From: Paraburkholderia sabiae
GTDB lineage: Bacteria > Pseudomonadota > Gammaproteobacteria > Burkholderiales > Burkholderiaceae
Reading direction: 5' to 3'
DNA length: 64,000 bases
NCBI RefSeq assembly: GCF_030412785.1
Contig: NZ_CP125295.1
Location: 5,890,001-5,954,000, forward strand
Position numbers and translations under genes: made by a program. Under the pieces are notes generated by a model, which ran no database searches, was not told the origin of the DNA, and saw only the letters and a list, made by a program, of their open reading frames with translations. This document shows positions 54,011 through 64,000 of the stretch, piece by piece; position 1 is the stretch's first letter; each line of letters opens with the position of its first letter.

Positions 54011-56233
54011 TCAGGCTTTCAGATACTGCTCGCGGGTATTCAGCCAGCGCAAAAGATGCTGCGTCACGACGTTCGGATACTGCGCCAGCAGCGTCGTCGC
54101 CGCCTCGCGCGCCGGTTCGATCAGCCAGCCGTCGTTTTCGAGATCGGCGAAACGCAGCATCGCGGCCCCCGATTGCCGCGCGCCAAGAAACTCACCGGGC
54201 CCGCGGATTTCGAGGTCGCGCCGCGCGATTTCGAAGCCGTCGGTGGTTTCGCGCATCGTTTGCAGGCGCGCGCGGGCCGTCATCGACAGCGGTCCGGTGT
54301 ACAGCAGCACGCACACGGACGCCGCGCTGCCGCGCCCGACCCGCCCGCGCAACTGGTGCAACTGCGCGAGCCCGAAGCGCTCCGCATGCTCGATCACCAT
54401 CAGCGACGCGTTCGGCACGTCGACGCCCACTTCGATCACCGTCGTCGCGACCAGCAGCTGCACTTCGTTGCGGCTGAACGCGTCCATGACGGTCGCTTTC
54501 TCGACGGGCGTGAGGCGCCCGTGCACCAGCCCGACCTTCAGTTCCGGCAGCGCGGCGACGAGCGTTTCGTAGGTTTCGACGGCCGTCTGCAATTGCAGCG
54601 TCTCGCTTTCCTCGATCAGCGGACACACCCAGTACACCTGGCGGCCCGTCAGCGCCGCCTCGCGCACGCGCCCGATCACTTCTTCGCGGCGCGCGTCGGA
54701 GACGAGCTTGGTCAGAATCGGCGTGCGGCCGGGCGGCAATTCGTCGATCGTCGAGACGTCGAGGTCCGCGTAGTACGTCATCGCGAGCGTTCGCGGAATC
54801 GGCGTCGCGGACATCATCAACTGATGCGGCTGGAAGTCGCGCGCGCCGTCGGCGGCGTTCTGCGCCTTGGCGCGCAGCGCGAGCCGCTGCTCGACGCCGA
54901 AGCGATGCTGTTCGTCGACGATCACGAGGCCGAGCCGCGCGAATTCGACGGCATCCTGAATGATCGCGTGCGTACCGATCACGAGTTGCGCGGTGCCGAG
55001 CGCGGCGGCTTCGAGCGCGCTGCGCTTTTCCTTCGTCTTCAGACTGCCCGCGAGCCACGCGACCGTCACGCCGAGCGGCTCCAGCCAGCCGCGCAGCTTG
55101 CGTGCGTGCTGTTCGGCGAGGATTTCCGTCGGCGCCATCATCGCGGCCTGATAACCGGCGTCGATGGCCTGCGCGGCCGCGAGCGCCGCGACGACCGTCT
55201 TGCCGCTGCCGACATCGCCCTGCAACAGACGCTGCATCGGATGCGCCTGCGTCAGATCCTGCGAGATTTCCGCGCACACGCGCTGCTGCGCGCCTGTCAG
55301 CGAGAACGGCAGCGTCTGCATCAGACGCGTCAACAGCGATTGCTCGTCGGTGGCGGCGCGGCGCGGCATCGCGGGCGCGGCGCGCGTGCGACGCTCTTCG
55401 TGCGCGCGCTTGAGCGACAGTTGCTGCGCGAGCAGTTCCTCGAACTTGATGCGCGTCCACGCGGGATGCGTGCCGTCGATCATCGCGGCCTCGTCCGAAT
55501 GCGAATTCGGATGATGCAGCGTGCGCACGGCGTCCATCAGTTCAGGAACCTCGAGCGGCTGCAGATATTGCTTCGCGACGGCCTCGGGCAGCAGTTCGGG
55601 CAGCGACGTGCGCGCGAGCGCGTTGTCGATCGCCTTGCGCAGATAGACCTGCGACACGCCCGCCGTGCTCGGATAAACGGGCGTGAGCGCTTGCGGCAGC
55701 GGCGTGTCGTCATCGACGACGCGCACGGCCGGGTGCACCATCTCCATCCCGAAGAAACCGCCGCGCACGTCGCCGCGCACGCGCAGCCGCACGCCCACCG
55801 ACATCTGCTTGACCTGCGAACCGTAGAAATTCAGAAAGCGCAGGATCAGCTCGTCGCCCGCGTCGTCACGCATTTTCACGAGCAGCTGACGACGCGGCCG
55901 GTACGCGATCTCGTTGTCGAACACGACGCCTTCCGTCTGCTCGACGCCGCCCGGCAGCAGTTCGCCGATCGGCGTCAGCGACGTTTCGTCCTCGTAGCGC
56001 ATGGGCAGATGCAGCACGAGGTCGATATCGCGCGTGAGGCCGAGTTTGGCGAGCTTGTCGGCCGTTTTGGCGAGCACGGGTTTCTTCGCGGCGGGCTTTT
56101 TCGCCTTCTTGGGCGCGTCCTTCACGTCGGGCGCATCCGCGTCCGCGCCCGCCTTGCTCCGCGCGGCGCGGCGCTTCTTCGGAGCGCTGTCGTCGTCGGT
56201 GTCGAGAGGTGAACGGGTATCGGACAAAGGCAT
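54011..56233 (-). CDS. recG: ATP-dependent DNA helicase RecG
   Basis: Branch-migrating helicase that remodels stalled forks and Holliday junctions. The start chosen is ATG 56233 (MPLSDTRSPLD), 740 residues against 693 in E. coli. The excess is a Lys/Ala/Pro-rich basic N-terminus (residues ~15-55, KKAKKPAAKKP). The wedge/OB domain (~60-220) is followed by the helicase core: GDVGSGKTVVAALAA (Walker A), IVDEQHRFGVEQR (DEQH box), MMSATPIPRTLAMTYYADLD, and HQLRGRVGRGSAASVC (motif VI). It is divergent from queA; recG-oxyR may be one transcript. Confidence 0.96.
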   Translation of the reverse strand: MPLSDTRSPLDTDDDSAPKKRRAARSKAGADADAPDVKDAPKKAKKPAAKKPVLAKTADKLAKLGLTRDIDLVLHLPMRYEDETSLTPIGELLPGGVEQTEGVVFDNEIAYRPRRQLLVKMRDDAGDELILRFLNFYGSQVKQMSVGVRLRVRGDVRGGFFGMEMVHPAVRVVDDDTPLPQALTPVYPSTAGVSQVYLRKAIDNALARTSLPELLPEAVAKQYLQPLEVPELMDAVRTLHHPNSHSDEAAMIDGTHPAWTRIKFEELLAQQLSLKRAHEERRTRAAPAMPRRAATDEQSLLTRLMQTLPFSLTGAQQRVCAEISQDLTQAHPMQRLLQGDVGSGKTVVAALAAAQAIDAGYQAAMMAPTEILAEQHARKLRGWLEPLGVTVAWLAGSLKTKEKRSALEAAALGTAQLVIGTHAIIQDAVEFARLGLVIVDEQHRFGVEQRLALRAKAQNAADGARDFQPHQLMMSATPIPRTLAMTYYADLDVSTIDELPPGRTPILTKLVSDARREEVIGRVREAALTGRQVYWVCPLIEESETLQLQTAVETYETLVAALPELKVGLVHGRLTPVEKATVMDAFSRNEVQLLVATTVIEVGVDVPNASLMVIEHAERFGLAQLHQLRGRVGRGSAASVCVLLYTGPLSMTARARLQTMRETTDGFEIARRDLEIRGPGEFLGARQSGAAMLRFADLENDGWLIEPAREAATTLLAQYPNVVTQHLLRWLNTREQYLKA

Positions 56234-56449
56234 GAGTCGCTTCGCAAGTACAATATCGGCTTCAGAAGTTTTGCGGCCAGTGCGCGCGGGAGTCGTGCGC
56301 ACGCCGGGCCGCCGCGGCAATGTCCCGCAATCATAGCCGCTCGAAGGGCGCTGTCGTAGACGCTGATGCTTCAGCCGTCGTTTCGGCGGCGCGCCGTCCG
56401 GGCGGCGTTCCCGCTTCGCACAGTCTCATTTCGCTTCAAGTCAGTCCGC

Positions 56450-57511
56450 ATGTTCACGCTTTCCGATTTCGATTTCGACCTGCCGCCCGAGCTGATCGCG
56501 CAAATCGCCCTGCCCGAGCGCAGCGCGAGCCGTCTGCTCGAAGTGACCGGGCAGACCACGCCCGCCACCTTTACCGACCGCCGTTTCGCCGAACTGCCCG
56601 AGTGCATCGAGTCCGGCGATCTGCTCGTCTTCAACGATACCAAAGTGCTGAAGGCGCGTTTCCTCGGCCAGAAGGCCAGCGGCGGCAAGATCGAGGTGCT
56701 GGTCGAGCGGCTGACGGGCGAGCGCACCGCCCTCGCGCAGATTCGCGCGAGCAAGAGTCCGGGTCCGGGCACCGTGCTGCATCTCGCCGATGCGTTCGAC
56801 GTGACCGTCGGCGAACGCGTCGAGCCGTTCTACACGCTGCATTTCCCCGACGACTGCCTGACGCTGATCGAGCAGTTCGGCCGTCTGCCGCTGCCGCCGT
56901 ATATCGAGCACGATCCCGACGCGTTCGATGAAACGCGCTATCAGACGGTGTATGCGCAGAATCCGGGCGCGGTCGCAGCACCCACGGCCGGCCTGCATTT
57001 CGACGATTCGATCTTCGCGCGGCTGGATGCGAAAGGCGTCGAGCGCGCGACGCTCACGCTGCACGTCGGCGCGGGCACGTTCCAGCCGGTGCGCGTCGAG
57101 AATATTGCTGAGCACAAGATGCATAGCGAGTGGTATCAGTTGCCGCAATCGCTCGTCGACAAGATCGCGGCGACCAAGGCGCGTGGCAATCGCGTGATCG
57201 CGGTCGGCACGACGTCGATGCGCGCGCTCGAAGCCGCGGCGCGCGACGCCGAAGCCGCCGGAAAACCGCTCGCTGCAACCAGCGCCGAAACCGATATTTT
57301 CATCACGCCCGGCTACCAGTTCCGCGTGGTCGACCGGCTGGTGACGAATTTCCACCTGCCGAAGTCGACGCTGCTGATGCTCGTGTCCGCGTTCGCGGGC
57401 ATCGAGACAATTCGCGCGGCCTATCGACACGCGATCGACGAGCGTTACCGCTTTTTCAGCTATGGCGACGCGATGCTGCTTACGCGCAGCGACGACGCAT
57501 TGAACGCATAA
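56450..57511 (+). CDS. queA: S-adenosylmethionine:tRNA ribosyltransferase-isomerase QueA
   Basis: Adds the ribosyl part of SAM to preQ1 in tRNA to make epoxyqueuosine. The start is ATG 56450 ([30 protein letters not shown]), 353 residues. Typical features are [32 protein letters not shown] near 55-86, [22 protein letters not shown] near 163-184, [26 protein letters not shown] near 203-228 and [19 protein letters not shown] near 300. It is followed by tgt, the preceding step in the same pathway. Confidence 0.96.
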   Translation: MFTLSDFDFDLPPELIAQIALPERSASRLLEVTGQTTPATFTDRRFAELPECIESGDLLVFNDTKVLKARFLGQKASGGKIEVLVERLTGERTALAQIRASKSPGPGTVLHLADAFDVTVGERVEPFYTLHFPDDCLTLIEQFGRLPLPPYIEHDPDAFDETRYQTVYAQNPGAVAAPTAGLHFDDSIFARLDAKGVERATLTLHVGAGTFQPVRVENIAEHKMHSEWYQLPQSLVDKIAATKARGNRVIAVGTTSMRALEAAARDAEAAGKPLAATSAETDIFITPGYQFRVVDRLVTNFHLPKSTLLMLVSAFAGIETIRAAYRHAIDERYRFFSYGDAMLLTRSDDALNA

Positions 57512-57549
57512 TCGCTTCCCACGGCCAGAAACCCTCTGGTCGCGTTTAA

Positions 57550-58803
<1,254 letters not shown>

Positions 58804-58939
58804 ACGCGGCCTCGGCAGGCTCGTGAAAAAGCGAACCTCCCACATAGCGCGTCAGACATTACAATTAACTTTCGGAAAGCACCTTGAACGGCCTGACACG
58901 CAGTCAGGAAAACCCGTTCCCGGTGCCGTCCCGCAAATG

Positions 58940-58970
58940 GCCGGTGGTAGAATAACCGGCTGATTTTTTT
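58940..58970 (+). terminator. Hairpin with T-run between tgt and yajC
   Basis: Stem GCCGGT / ACCGGC with a 9-nt loop is followed by TGA and seven T, as an intrinsic terminator for tgt. TAGAAT within the loop could alternatively be part of a yajC promoter. It starts 137 bp after tgt and ends 25 bp before yajC. Confidence 0.5.
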
Positions 58971-58995
58971 CGATTGTTATAACGGAGAGACCAAC

Positions 58996-59325
58996 GTGTC
59001 GTTCATTACCGATGCCTTCGCGCAAGGCAGTGCAGCAGGTGGCGCCGAATCGAGCCTGATGAGCTTCCTGCCGCTGATTCTGATGTTCGCGGTGCTGTAT
59101 TTCATCATGATTCGCCCGCAAATGAAGCGCCAGAAGGAACACCGCAACATGCTCTCGGCCATGGCGAAGGGCGATGAAGTGGTGACGAACGGCGGCATCG
59201 TCGGCAAGGTGACGAAGGTCGGCGAAGCCTACGTTGGCGTCGAAATCGCTGAAGGCACCGAAATCACCGTGCAGAAGGCCTCCGTCACGACCATTCTGCC
59301 GAAGGGCACCCTGAAGTCGCTGTAA
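58996..59325 (+). CDS. yajC: Sec translocase accessory subunit YajC
   Basis: Small single-pass inner-membrane protein associated with SecDF-YidC. The GTG start follows GGAGAG, 109 residues. The membrane helix SFLPLILMFAVLYFIMIRPQMKRQKEH is near 22-48, including the YajC signature FIMIRPQMKRQKEH. The following cytoplasmic domain has GDEVVTNGGIVGKVTKV. secD follows 121 bp downstream. Confidence 0.96.
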   Translation: MSFITDAFAQGSAAGGAESSLMSFLPLILMFAVLYFIMIRPQMKRQKEHRNMLSAMAKGDEVVTNGGIVGKVTKVGEAYVGVEIAEGTEITVQKASVTTILPKGTLKSL

Positions 59326-59446
59326 GGCCTGCTCTCTTGCGTCCGGCGCGGCCTCGCGCCGAGCGGAACCTCCAACCGGCTCTTCCGCTCGCCGCGCTCA
59401 TCGCCGGACGCATCGCTTTCAAGCCAACCTCCCGTTGGACCACCCC

Positions 59447-61492
59447 ATGAATCGTTACCCCCTCTGGAAGTATGCCGTGATGCTGGTGGCGCTCGTCATC
59501 GGCCTCGTGTACACGCTGCCCAATTTCTTCGGCGAAGCGCCGGCGGTGCAGGTGTCGAGCGGCAAGGCAACGGTGAAGCTCGATTCGACCACGTTGTCGC
59601 AGGTCGAAGCGGCGCTCGCCTCCAGCCAGATCAAGCCCGACGACGTCACGTTCGACAACTCGACGCAAAACGCGAACATCCGCGTGCGTCTGAAGGACAC
59701 CGACACGCAGCTGCGCGTCAAGGATCTGCTGCAAAAGGCGCTCAACAGCGACCCGAGCGATCCGCAGTTCATCGTTGCGCTGAACCTGCAAAGCGCGTCG
59801 CCGCACTGGCTGACCGCGCTGCACGCGCTGCCCATGTACCTCGGTCTCGATCTGCGCGGCGGCGTGCACTTCCTGCTGCAGGTCGACATGGCGGGCGCGC
59901 TCAACAAGAAGCTGGACTCCGACGCATCCGATGCGCGCACGCTGCTGCGTGACAAGGGCATCCGTGACGGCGGTGTGAACCGCACGGGCCAGACGGTCGT
60001 CGTCAATTTCGCCGATCAGGACGTCGCGGAAACGGCGCGCAAGCAACTGGCAACCGGCGTGGCCGAACTCCAGTGGGCGACGCAGCCGAATCCGGCGGGC
60101 GGCTTCCAGGTGGTGGGCACGTTCACGCCCGCCGTGCAGAAGACGGTGGAAGACGCGGCGCTCAAGCAGAACATCACGACGCTGCATAACCGCGTCAACG
60201 AACTCGGCGTGGCCGAGCCGGTGATCCAGCAGCAAGGCTCCGACCGCATCGTCGTCGAACTGCCGGGCGTGCAGGATACGGCGAAGGCGAAGGACATCAT
60301 CGGCCGCACGGCGACGCTCGAAGCGCGCCTCGCCGATCCGAACGGCCTGCATCCGAATCCGTCCGACCCCGTTCCCGCCGGCGACGAACTCTTCACGCAA
60401 GGCAACGCCGTGCCCGTGCTGCTGCGCAAGGCCGTGATCTTCACGGGCGACCGCATCATCGACGCGTCGGCGGGCTTCGACGAGCATCAGCGTCCGTCCG
60501 TCAACATCCGTCTCGACTCGGCCGGCGGCCGCGCGGTGCGCAGCGTGTCGCGCGACAACATCGGCAAGCCGATGGCGATGGTGCTGTTCGAAAAAGGCAA
60601 GGGCGAAGTGCTAACGGTCGCGACGATCCAGTCGGAACTGGGCGACCGCTTCCAGATCACCGGCCAGCCGACGCCGCAAGCCGCAACCGATCTCGCGCTG
60701 CTGCTGCGCGCCGGCTCGCTCGCCGCGCCGATGGACATCATCGAAGAACGCACGATCGGCCCGAGCCTCGGCGCCGACAACATCAAGAAGGGCTTCCACT
60801 CGGTCGTGTGGGGCTTCGCGGCAATTGCCGTCTTCATGATCGCGTACTACATGCTGTTCGGCCTGATCTCGATGATCGCGCTGTCGGTGAACCTGCTGCT
60901 GCTGATCGCCGTGCTGTCGATGCTGCAGGCCACGCTGACCTTGCCGGGCATCGCCGCTATCGCGCTGGCGCTCGGTATGGCCATCGACGCGAACGTGCTG
61001 ATCAACGAGCGCGTGCGTGAAGAACTGCGCAACGGCGCGCCGCCGCAACTGGCCATCCAGAACGGCTACGCGCATGCATGGGCGACGATTCTCGACTCGA
61101 ACGTGACGACGCTGATCGCCGGTCTCGCGCTGCTCGCGTTCGGCTCCGGCCCGGTGCGCGGCTTTGCCGTCGTGCACTGTATCGGCATCATGACGTCGAT
61201 GTTCTCGGCCGTGTTCTTCTCGCGCGGTCTTGTGAACGTGTGGTACGGCGGCAAGAAGAAGCTGCAATCGCTCGCGATCGGCCAGGTGTGGAAGCCCGCT
61301 GCCGCCGATGGCGCCACGGCTTACCTCGACAACGCCGACCAGCAGACCGACACGGCTGCACAGATCGCCGCGACCAAGGCGCCGAAGCCCAAGGCCAAGG
61401 CTCAGGCGGGCGCGCAAGCCCGCGCTGGCAAACCGACGCTGCGCAATCGCAACGCGCCGGGTGGCACGAACAAGCCGGGTTCGACCCGCTGA
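59447..61492 (+). CDS. secD: Protein translocase subunit SecD
   Basis: RND-type membrane protein that uses proton motive force to pull preproteins into the periplasm. The start chosen is ATG 59447 (MNRYPLWKYAVMLVALVIGLVYTLPNFFGEAPAVQV), 681 residues. The large periplasmic P1 domain (~30-450) begins after helix 1 and includes LGLDLRGGVHFLLQVDM. The membrane part has GMAIDANVLINERVREELRNG near 515 (conserved Asp) and VTTLIAGLALLAFGSGPVRGFA. The C-terminus carries an extra ~60-residue Lys/Ala-rich tail not present in E. coli SecD. Confidence 0.96.
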   Translation: MNRYPLWKYAVMLVALVIGLVYTLPNFFGEAPAVQVSSGKATVKLDSTTLSQVEAALASSQIKPDDVTFDNSTQNANIRVRLKDTDTQLRVKDLLQKALNSDPSDPQFIVALNLQSASPHWLTALHALPMYLGLDLRGGVHFLLQVDMAGALNKKLDSDASDARTLLRDKGIRDGGVNRTGQTVVVNFADQDVAETARKQLATGVAELQWATQPNPAGGFQVVGTFTPAVQKTVEDAALKQNITTLHNRVNELGVAEPVIQQQGSDRIVVELPGVQDTAKAKDIIGRTATLEARLADPNGLHPNPSDPVPAGDELFTQGNAVPVLLRKAVIFTGDRIIDASAGFDEHQRPSVNIRLDSAGGRAVRSVSRDNIGKPMAMVLFEKGKGEVLTVATIQSELGDRFQITGQPTPQAATDLALLLRAGSLAAPMDIIEERTIGPSLGADNIKKGFHSVVWGFAAIAVFMIAYYMLFGLISMIALSVNLLLLIAVLSMLQATLTLPGIAAIALALGMAIDANVLINERVREELRNGAPPQLAIQNGYAHAWATILDSNVTTLIAGLALLAFGSGPVRGFAVVHCIGIMTSMFSAVFFSRGLVNVWYGGKKKLQSLAIGQVWKPAAADGATAYLDNADQQTDTAAQIAATKAPKPKAKAQAGAQARAGKPTLRNRNAPGGTNKPGSTR

Positions 61493-61510
61493 GTCCCGGA
61501 GAAAGAGAAC

Positions 61511-62461
61511 ATGGAATTTTTCCGCATCCGTAAAGACATTCCGTTCATGCAGCGCGCGTTGGTGTTCAACGCGATCTCGCTGCTGACGTTCATCGCCGCC
61601 GTGTTTTTCCTGCTGCATCGCGGGCTGCATCTGTCCGTCGAGTTCACGGGCGGTACCGTGATCGAAGTGCAGTATCCCGGCGCCGTGCCGCTCGAACCCG
61701 TGCGCGAAACGCTGACGAAGATCGGCTACGGCGACGCTCAGGTGCAGAACTTCGGCACCTCACGCGACGTGCTGATCCGTCTGCCGCTCAAGCAGGGTTT
61801 GACGTCTGCGCAACAGAGCGATCAGGTGATGGCCTCGCTGAAAGGCCAGGACGCGGACGCGAAGCTGCAACGCGTCGAGTTCGTCGGTCCGCAGGTCGGC
61901 AAGGAACTCGCCACCGACGGCCTGCTCGCGCTCGCGTGCGTGGTCGCGGGCATCGTGATCTATCTGTCGTTCCGCTTCGAATGGAAGTACGCCGTTGCGG
62001 GCGTGATCGCGAACTTGCACGACGTCGTGATCATTCTCGGCTTCTTCGCGTTCTTCCAGTGGGAGTTCTCGCTCTCCGTGCTGGCTGCCGTGCTGGCCGT
62101 GCTCGGTTACTCGGTGAACGAATCCGTGGTTATCTTCGACCGGATTCGCGAGACCTTCCGCCGCGAACGCAAGATGAGCGTGATCGAAGTGATCAACCAC
62201 GCAATCACGAGCACGATGTCGCGTACGATCATCACGCACGGCTGTACGCAGATGATGGTGCTGTCGATGTTCCTGTTCGGCGGCCCGACGCTGCACTACT
62301 TCGCACTCGCGCTGACGGTCGGTATTCTGTTCGGTATCTACTCGTCGGTGTTCGTCGCGGCGGCGCTGGCGATGTGGTTCGGCGTGAAGCGCGAAGATCT
62401 GCTGAAGGACAAGAAGGAACGTCACGATCCGAACGATCCGAACGCAGGCGCGCAGGTTTGA
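61511..62461 (+). CDS. secF: Protein translocase subunit SecF
   Basis: Partner of SecD. The 316 residues have helix 1 near 19-36 (ALVFNAISLLTFIAAVFFLL) and VEFTGGTVIEVQYPG near 45. The conserved membrane region has AVLAVLGYSVNESVVIFDRIRETFRRERK near 195-225 and ITSTMSRTIITHGCTQMMVLSMFLFGG. It starts 18 bp after secD with GGAGAAAG upstream, so the two are tightly coupled. It ends in a terminator shared with the convergent transporter gene. Confidence 0.97.
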   Translation: MEFFRIRKDIPFMQRALVFNAISLLTFIAAVFFLLHRGLHLSVEFTGGTVIEVQYPGAVPLEPVRETLTKIGYGDAQVQNFGTSRDVLIRLPLKQGLTSAQQSDQVMASLKGQDADAKLQRVEFVGPQVGKELATDGLLALACVVAGIVIYLSFRFEWKYAVAGVIANLHDVVIILGFFAFFQWEFSLSVLAAVLAVLGYSVNESVVIFDRIRETFRRERKMSVIEVINHAITSTMSRTIITHGCTQMMVLSMFLFGGPTLHYFALALTVGILFGIYSSVFVAAALAMWFGVKREDLLKDKKERHDPNDPNAGAQV

Positions 62462-62501
62462 TCGCTAGCGTCTGATTCTGCTCGGAAGCACGCAGGCAAA
62501 A

Positions 62502-62529
62502 AAAGGCCGGTTCAATCGAACCGGCCTTT
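62502..62529. terminator. Terminator between convergent secF and MHS transporter
   Basis: A perfect 12-bp stem AAAGGCCGGTTC / GAACCGGCCTTT has an AATC loop. On the minus strand it is followed by a seven-T run (four extra A precede the stem on the plus strand), so it best terminates the transporter gene. It may also stop secF. Confidence 0.8.
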
Positions 62530-62574
62530 GTCGTTTACCGACCCGTTTTAGCGACCTTTTACCGCCCCGCTCGT

Positions 62575-63852
62575 TTAGCGGAAACCGAGCTTCCGGCGCG
62601 CCGCAATCAGCGCGGTCACGCTCACCACGGCCGCGAGCATCAGATAGAAGCCCGGCGCGATTTTCGAACCCGTCGCGTCGATCAGCCACGCGATGATGAA
62701 CGGCCCGAAGCCGCCGAAGATCGTCACCGCGATGTTATAGGCGAGCGACATGCCCGTTGTGCGCGTCTGCACCGGGAAGATTTCCGACAGCAAACCCGGC
62801 AACGCGCCGAAGTAGCCCGTCATCAGGATACCGAGCAGGATCTGCATCGCCAGCAGCGTGCCGAACGTCGGATGCGCGACGAGATATGAAAACGCCGGGC
62901 AGATCAGCAGAAACAGCAGCACGGCCGGCACGAGCATGATGCGCACGCGACCGTGACGATCGGACAGATGCCCGATGATCGGCGAAAACACCAGCTGGAT
63001 GATGCCGACCAGCGAAATCGCCGTGAACGCGACAGACGGCGCGAGCTTCAGCTGCTTGATCGCGTAAGTCGGCATAAAGAGCACAAGATAGGTCGCCACC
63101 GTGCCGAGCACGACGATGCCCATGCCGATAAAAAGCCGCGTCTTCTGGCTCGCGAACGTATCGCGGATCGGCGTCTGCGTGGTTTCGGCGGCGAGGAATT
63201 CAGGCGTTTCGTCAAGCTTCGTGCGGATGTACCACGCAACAGGCCCGATCAGCAGCCCGAAGAAGAACGGCACGCGCCAGCCCCATGTGTTCAGTTGCTC
63301 GGGCGACAGCTGGCTCGTCAGCACCGCGCCGAAGATCGCGGCGAGCAGCGTCGTGATGCCCTGGCTCGCGATCTGCCAGCTGGCGAAATAGCCGCGCCGT
63401 CCCGGCACGTGCTCCGCGAGAAAAGCCGTCGCGCTGCCGAATTCACCGCCCGCCGAGAAGCCCTGCATCAGACGCGCGACGACGAGAATCAGCGGCGCCG
63501 CGAGGCCGATCGACTGATACGTCGGCAGCACGGCGATGATCAGCGTGCCTGCCATCATCAACAAAATGGACAGCGTCAGCGCGGCCTTGCGCCCTGCCCG
63601 GTCCGCATACGCGCCGAGCACGATCGCGCCCAGCGGCCGCATGAAGAACGATACACCGAACGTGCCGAGCGTCAGCAGCAGCGACACGGTATCGTTGCCT
63701 GCCGGAAAAAACAGCTTCGAAATAACGACGGCAAAAAAGCCGTAGACGACGAGGTCGAACCATTCCAGCGCATTGCCGATCGACGCGGCCACCACCGTGC
63801 GCCACGTATCGGAACGTCTTTGCGCCGTGCTCGCGGCTATCGTTGAACTCAT
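62575..63852 (-). CDS. MFS transporter, metabolite:H+ symporter (MHS) family
   Basis: Twelve-helix proton symporter of the MHS family, which imports compounds such as citrate, alpha-ketoglutarate, proline/betaine or shikimate. The 425 residues show the MHS pattern VVAASIGNALEWFDLVVYGFFAVVISKLFFP near 21-51, FFMRPLGAIVLGAYADRAGRKAALTLSILLMMAGT near 69-103, and LMQGFSAGGEFGSATAFLAEHVPGRRGYFASWQ near 127-160. GHLSDRHGRVRIML repeats the loop motif in the second half. The substrate is not assignable; citrate/tricarballylate-type carriers look closest to me. Confidence 0.9.
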   Translation of the reverse strand: MSSTIAASTAQRRSDTWRTVVAASIGNALEWFDLVVYGFFAVVISKLFFPAGNDTVSLLLTLGTFGVSFFMRPLGAIVLGAYADRAGRKAALTLSILLMMAGTLIIAVLPTYQSIGLAAPLILVVARLMQGFSAGGEFGSATAFLAEHVPGRRGYFASWQIASQGITTLLAAIFGAVLTSQLSPEQLNTWGWRVPFFFGLLIGPVAWYIRTKLDETPEFLAAETTQTPIRDTFASQKTRLFIGMGIVVLGTVATYLVLFMPTYAIKQLKLAPSVAFTAISLVGIIQLVFSPIIGHLSDRHGRVRIMLVPAVLLFLLICPAFSYLVAHPTFGTLLAMQILLGILMTGYFGALPGLLSEIFPVQTRTTGMSLAYNIAVTIFGGFGPFIIAWLIDATGSKIAPGFYLMLAAVVSVTALIAARRKLGFR

Positions 63853-64000
63853 TGCGGATCTCCAGGGGCGCGCGGGTAGTCGCGCGGTTAGTCGTTATAG
63901 TGACGATCGGCGTGAAGCTCACGCGAGGGCGTCCGGTCCTTGTCCTGTCGCCGGATTCGATGCGCGCACAACCGATCCGGCGTTTGTCGTCCACTATGGA

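Noticed and set aside
53981..56212. 743-codon plus-strand frame opposite recG
   Set aside because: Arg-rich shadow composition, and RecG motifs are unmistakable on the other strand.

Overview
This window looks like a core chromosomal segment of a GC-rich betaproteobacterium of the Burkholderiaceae (Paraburkholderia/Caballeronia/Burkholderia type). The support is the gene order: recG-oxyR-catalase, grpE-thioredoxin-dnaK-dnaJ-pabBC, glnE-yhdP-nitrilase-tldD, folK-deoxynucleoside kinase-panB and queA-tgt-yajC-secDF. Codon use is strongly G/C-ending, and nearly all genes are housekeeping. The exceptions are one insertion sequence and a dispersed palindromic repeat. The assignment is inference from gene content; no database search was possible.

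Layout. 1-6.9 kb: end of an MFS transporter, a small membrane protein, an MscS-type channel, a DedA protein, then mutL-miaA. 6.9-7.5 kb: copy A of a ~534-bp nearly palindromic repeat. 7.5-15 kb: purM divergent from an AI-2E-family permease, then a tightly packed run hda, HAD phosphatase, pcnB, folK, deoxynucleoside kinase, panB. 15-26 kb, mostly minus strand: hrcA-hemH-hslR and grpE-thioredoxin-dnaK-dnaJ-pabBC, with a sigma-32-like promoter before dnaK. 25-41 kb: nadK, recN, glnE, yhdP, nitrilase, tldD and aroG. aroG carries a leader that looks like a complete ribosome-mediated attenuator: a leader ORF with an F-Y-F-Y-F-F-W run, an antiterminator arm and an intrinsic terminator. 39.3-41.1 kb: copy B of the palindromic repeat, split by an intact IS481-family element. 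41-50 kb: cobalamin adenosyltransferase, a D-lactate dehydrogenase-like flavoprotein, glcDEF (glycolate oxidase), yggS-proC, ubiA. 50-56 kb: an oxidative-stress block (dps, small membrane protein, catalase, small ORF, oxyR) behind recG. 56-64 kb: queA-tgt-yajC-secD-secF and a convergent MHS-type transporter.

How the genes work together. The chaperone genes (grpE, dnaK, dnaJ, hslR) sit near the heat-shock repressor hrcA. Folate genes (folK, pabBC) and pantothenate synthesis (panB) lie among nucleotide and RNA metabolism genes. GlcDEF plus the D-lactate dehydrogenase-like protein would feed 2-hydroxyacid electrons into the respiratory chain, whose quinone UbiA helps to make. Catalase and Dps are plausible OxyR targets beside oxyR.

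The observations most worth following are the aroG attenuator, the giant palindromic repeat found between convergent genes at both sites, the IS insertion at the apex of a hairpin in one copy, and a shared 14-bp palindrome at the same distance from the -10 boxes of hemH and yggS.
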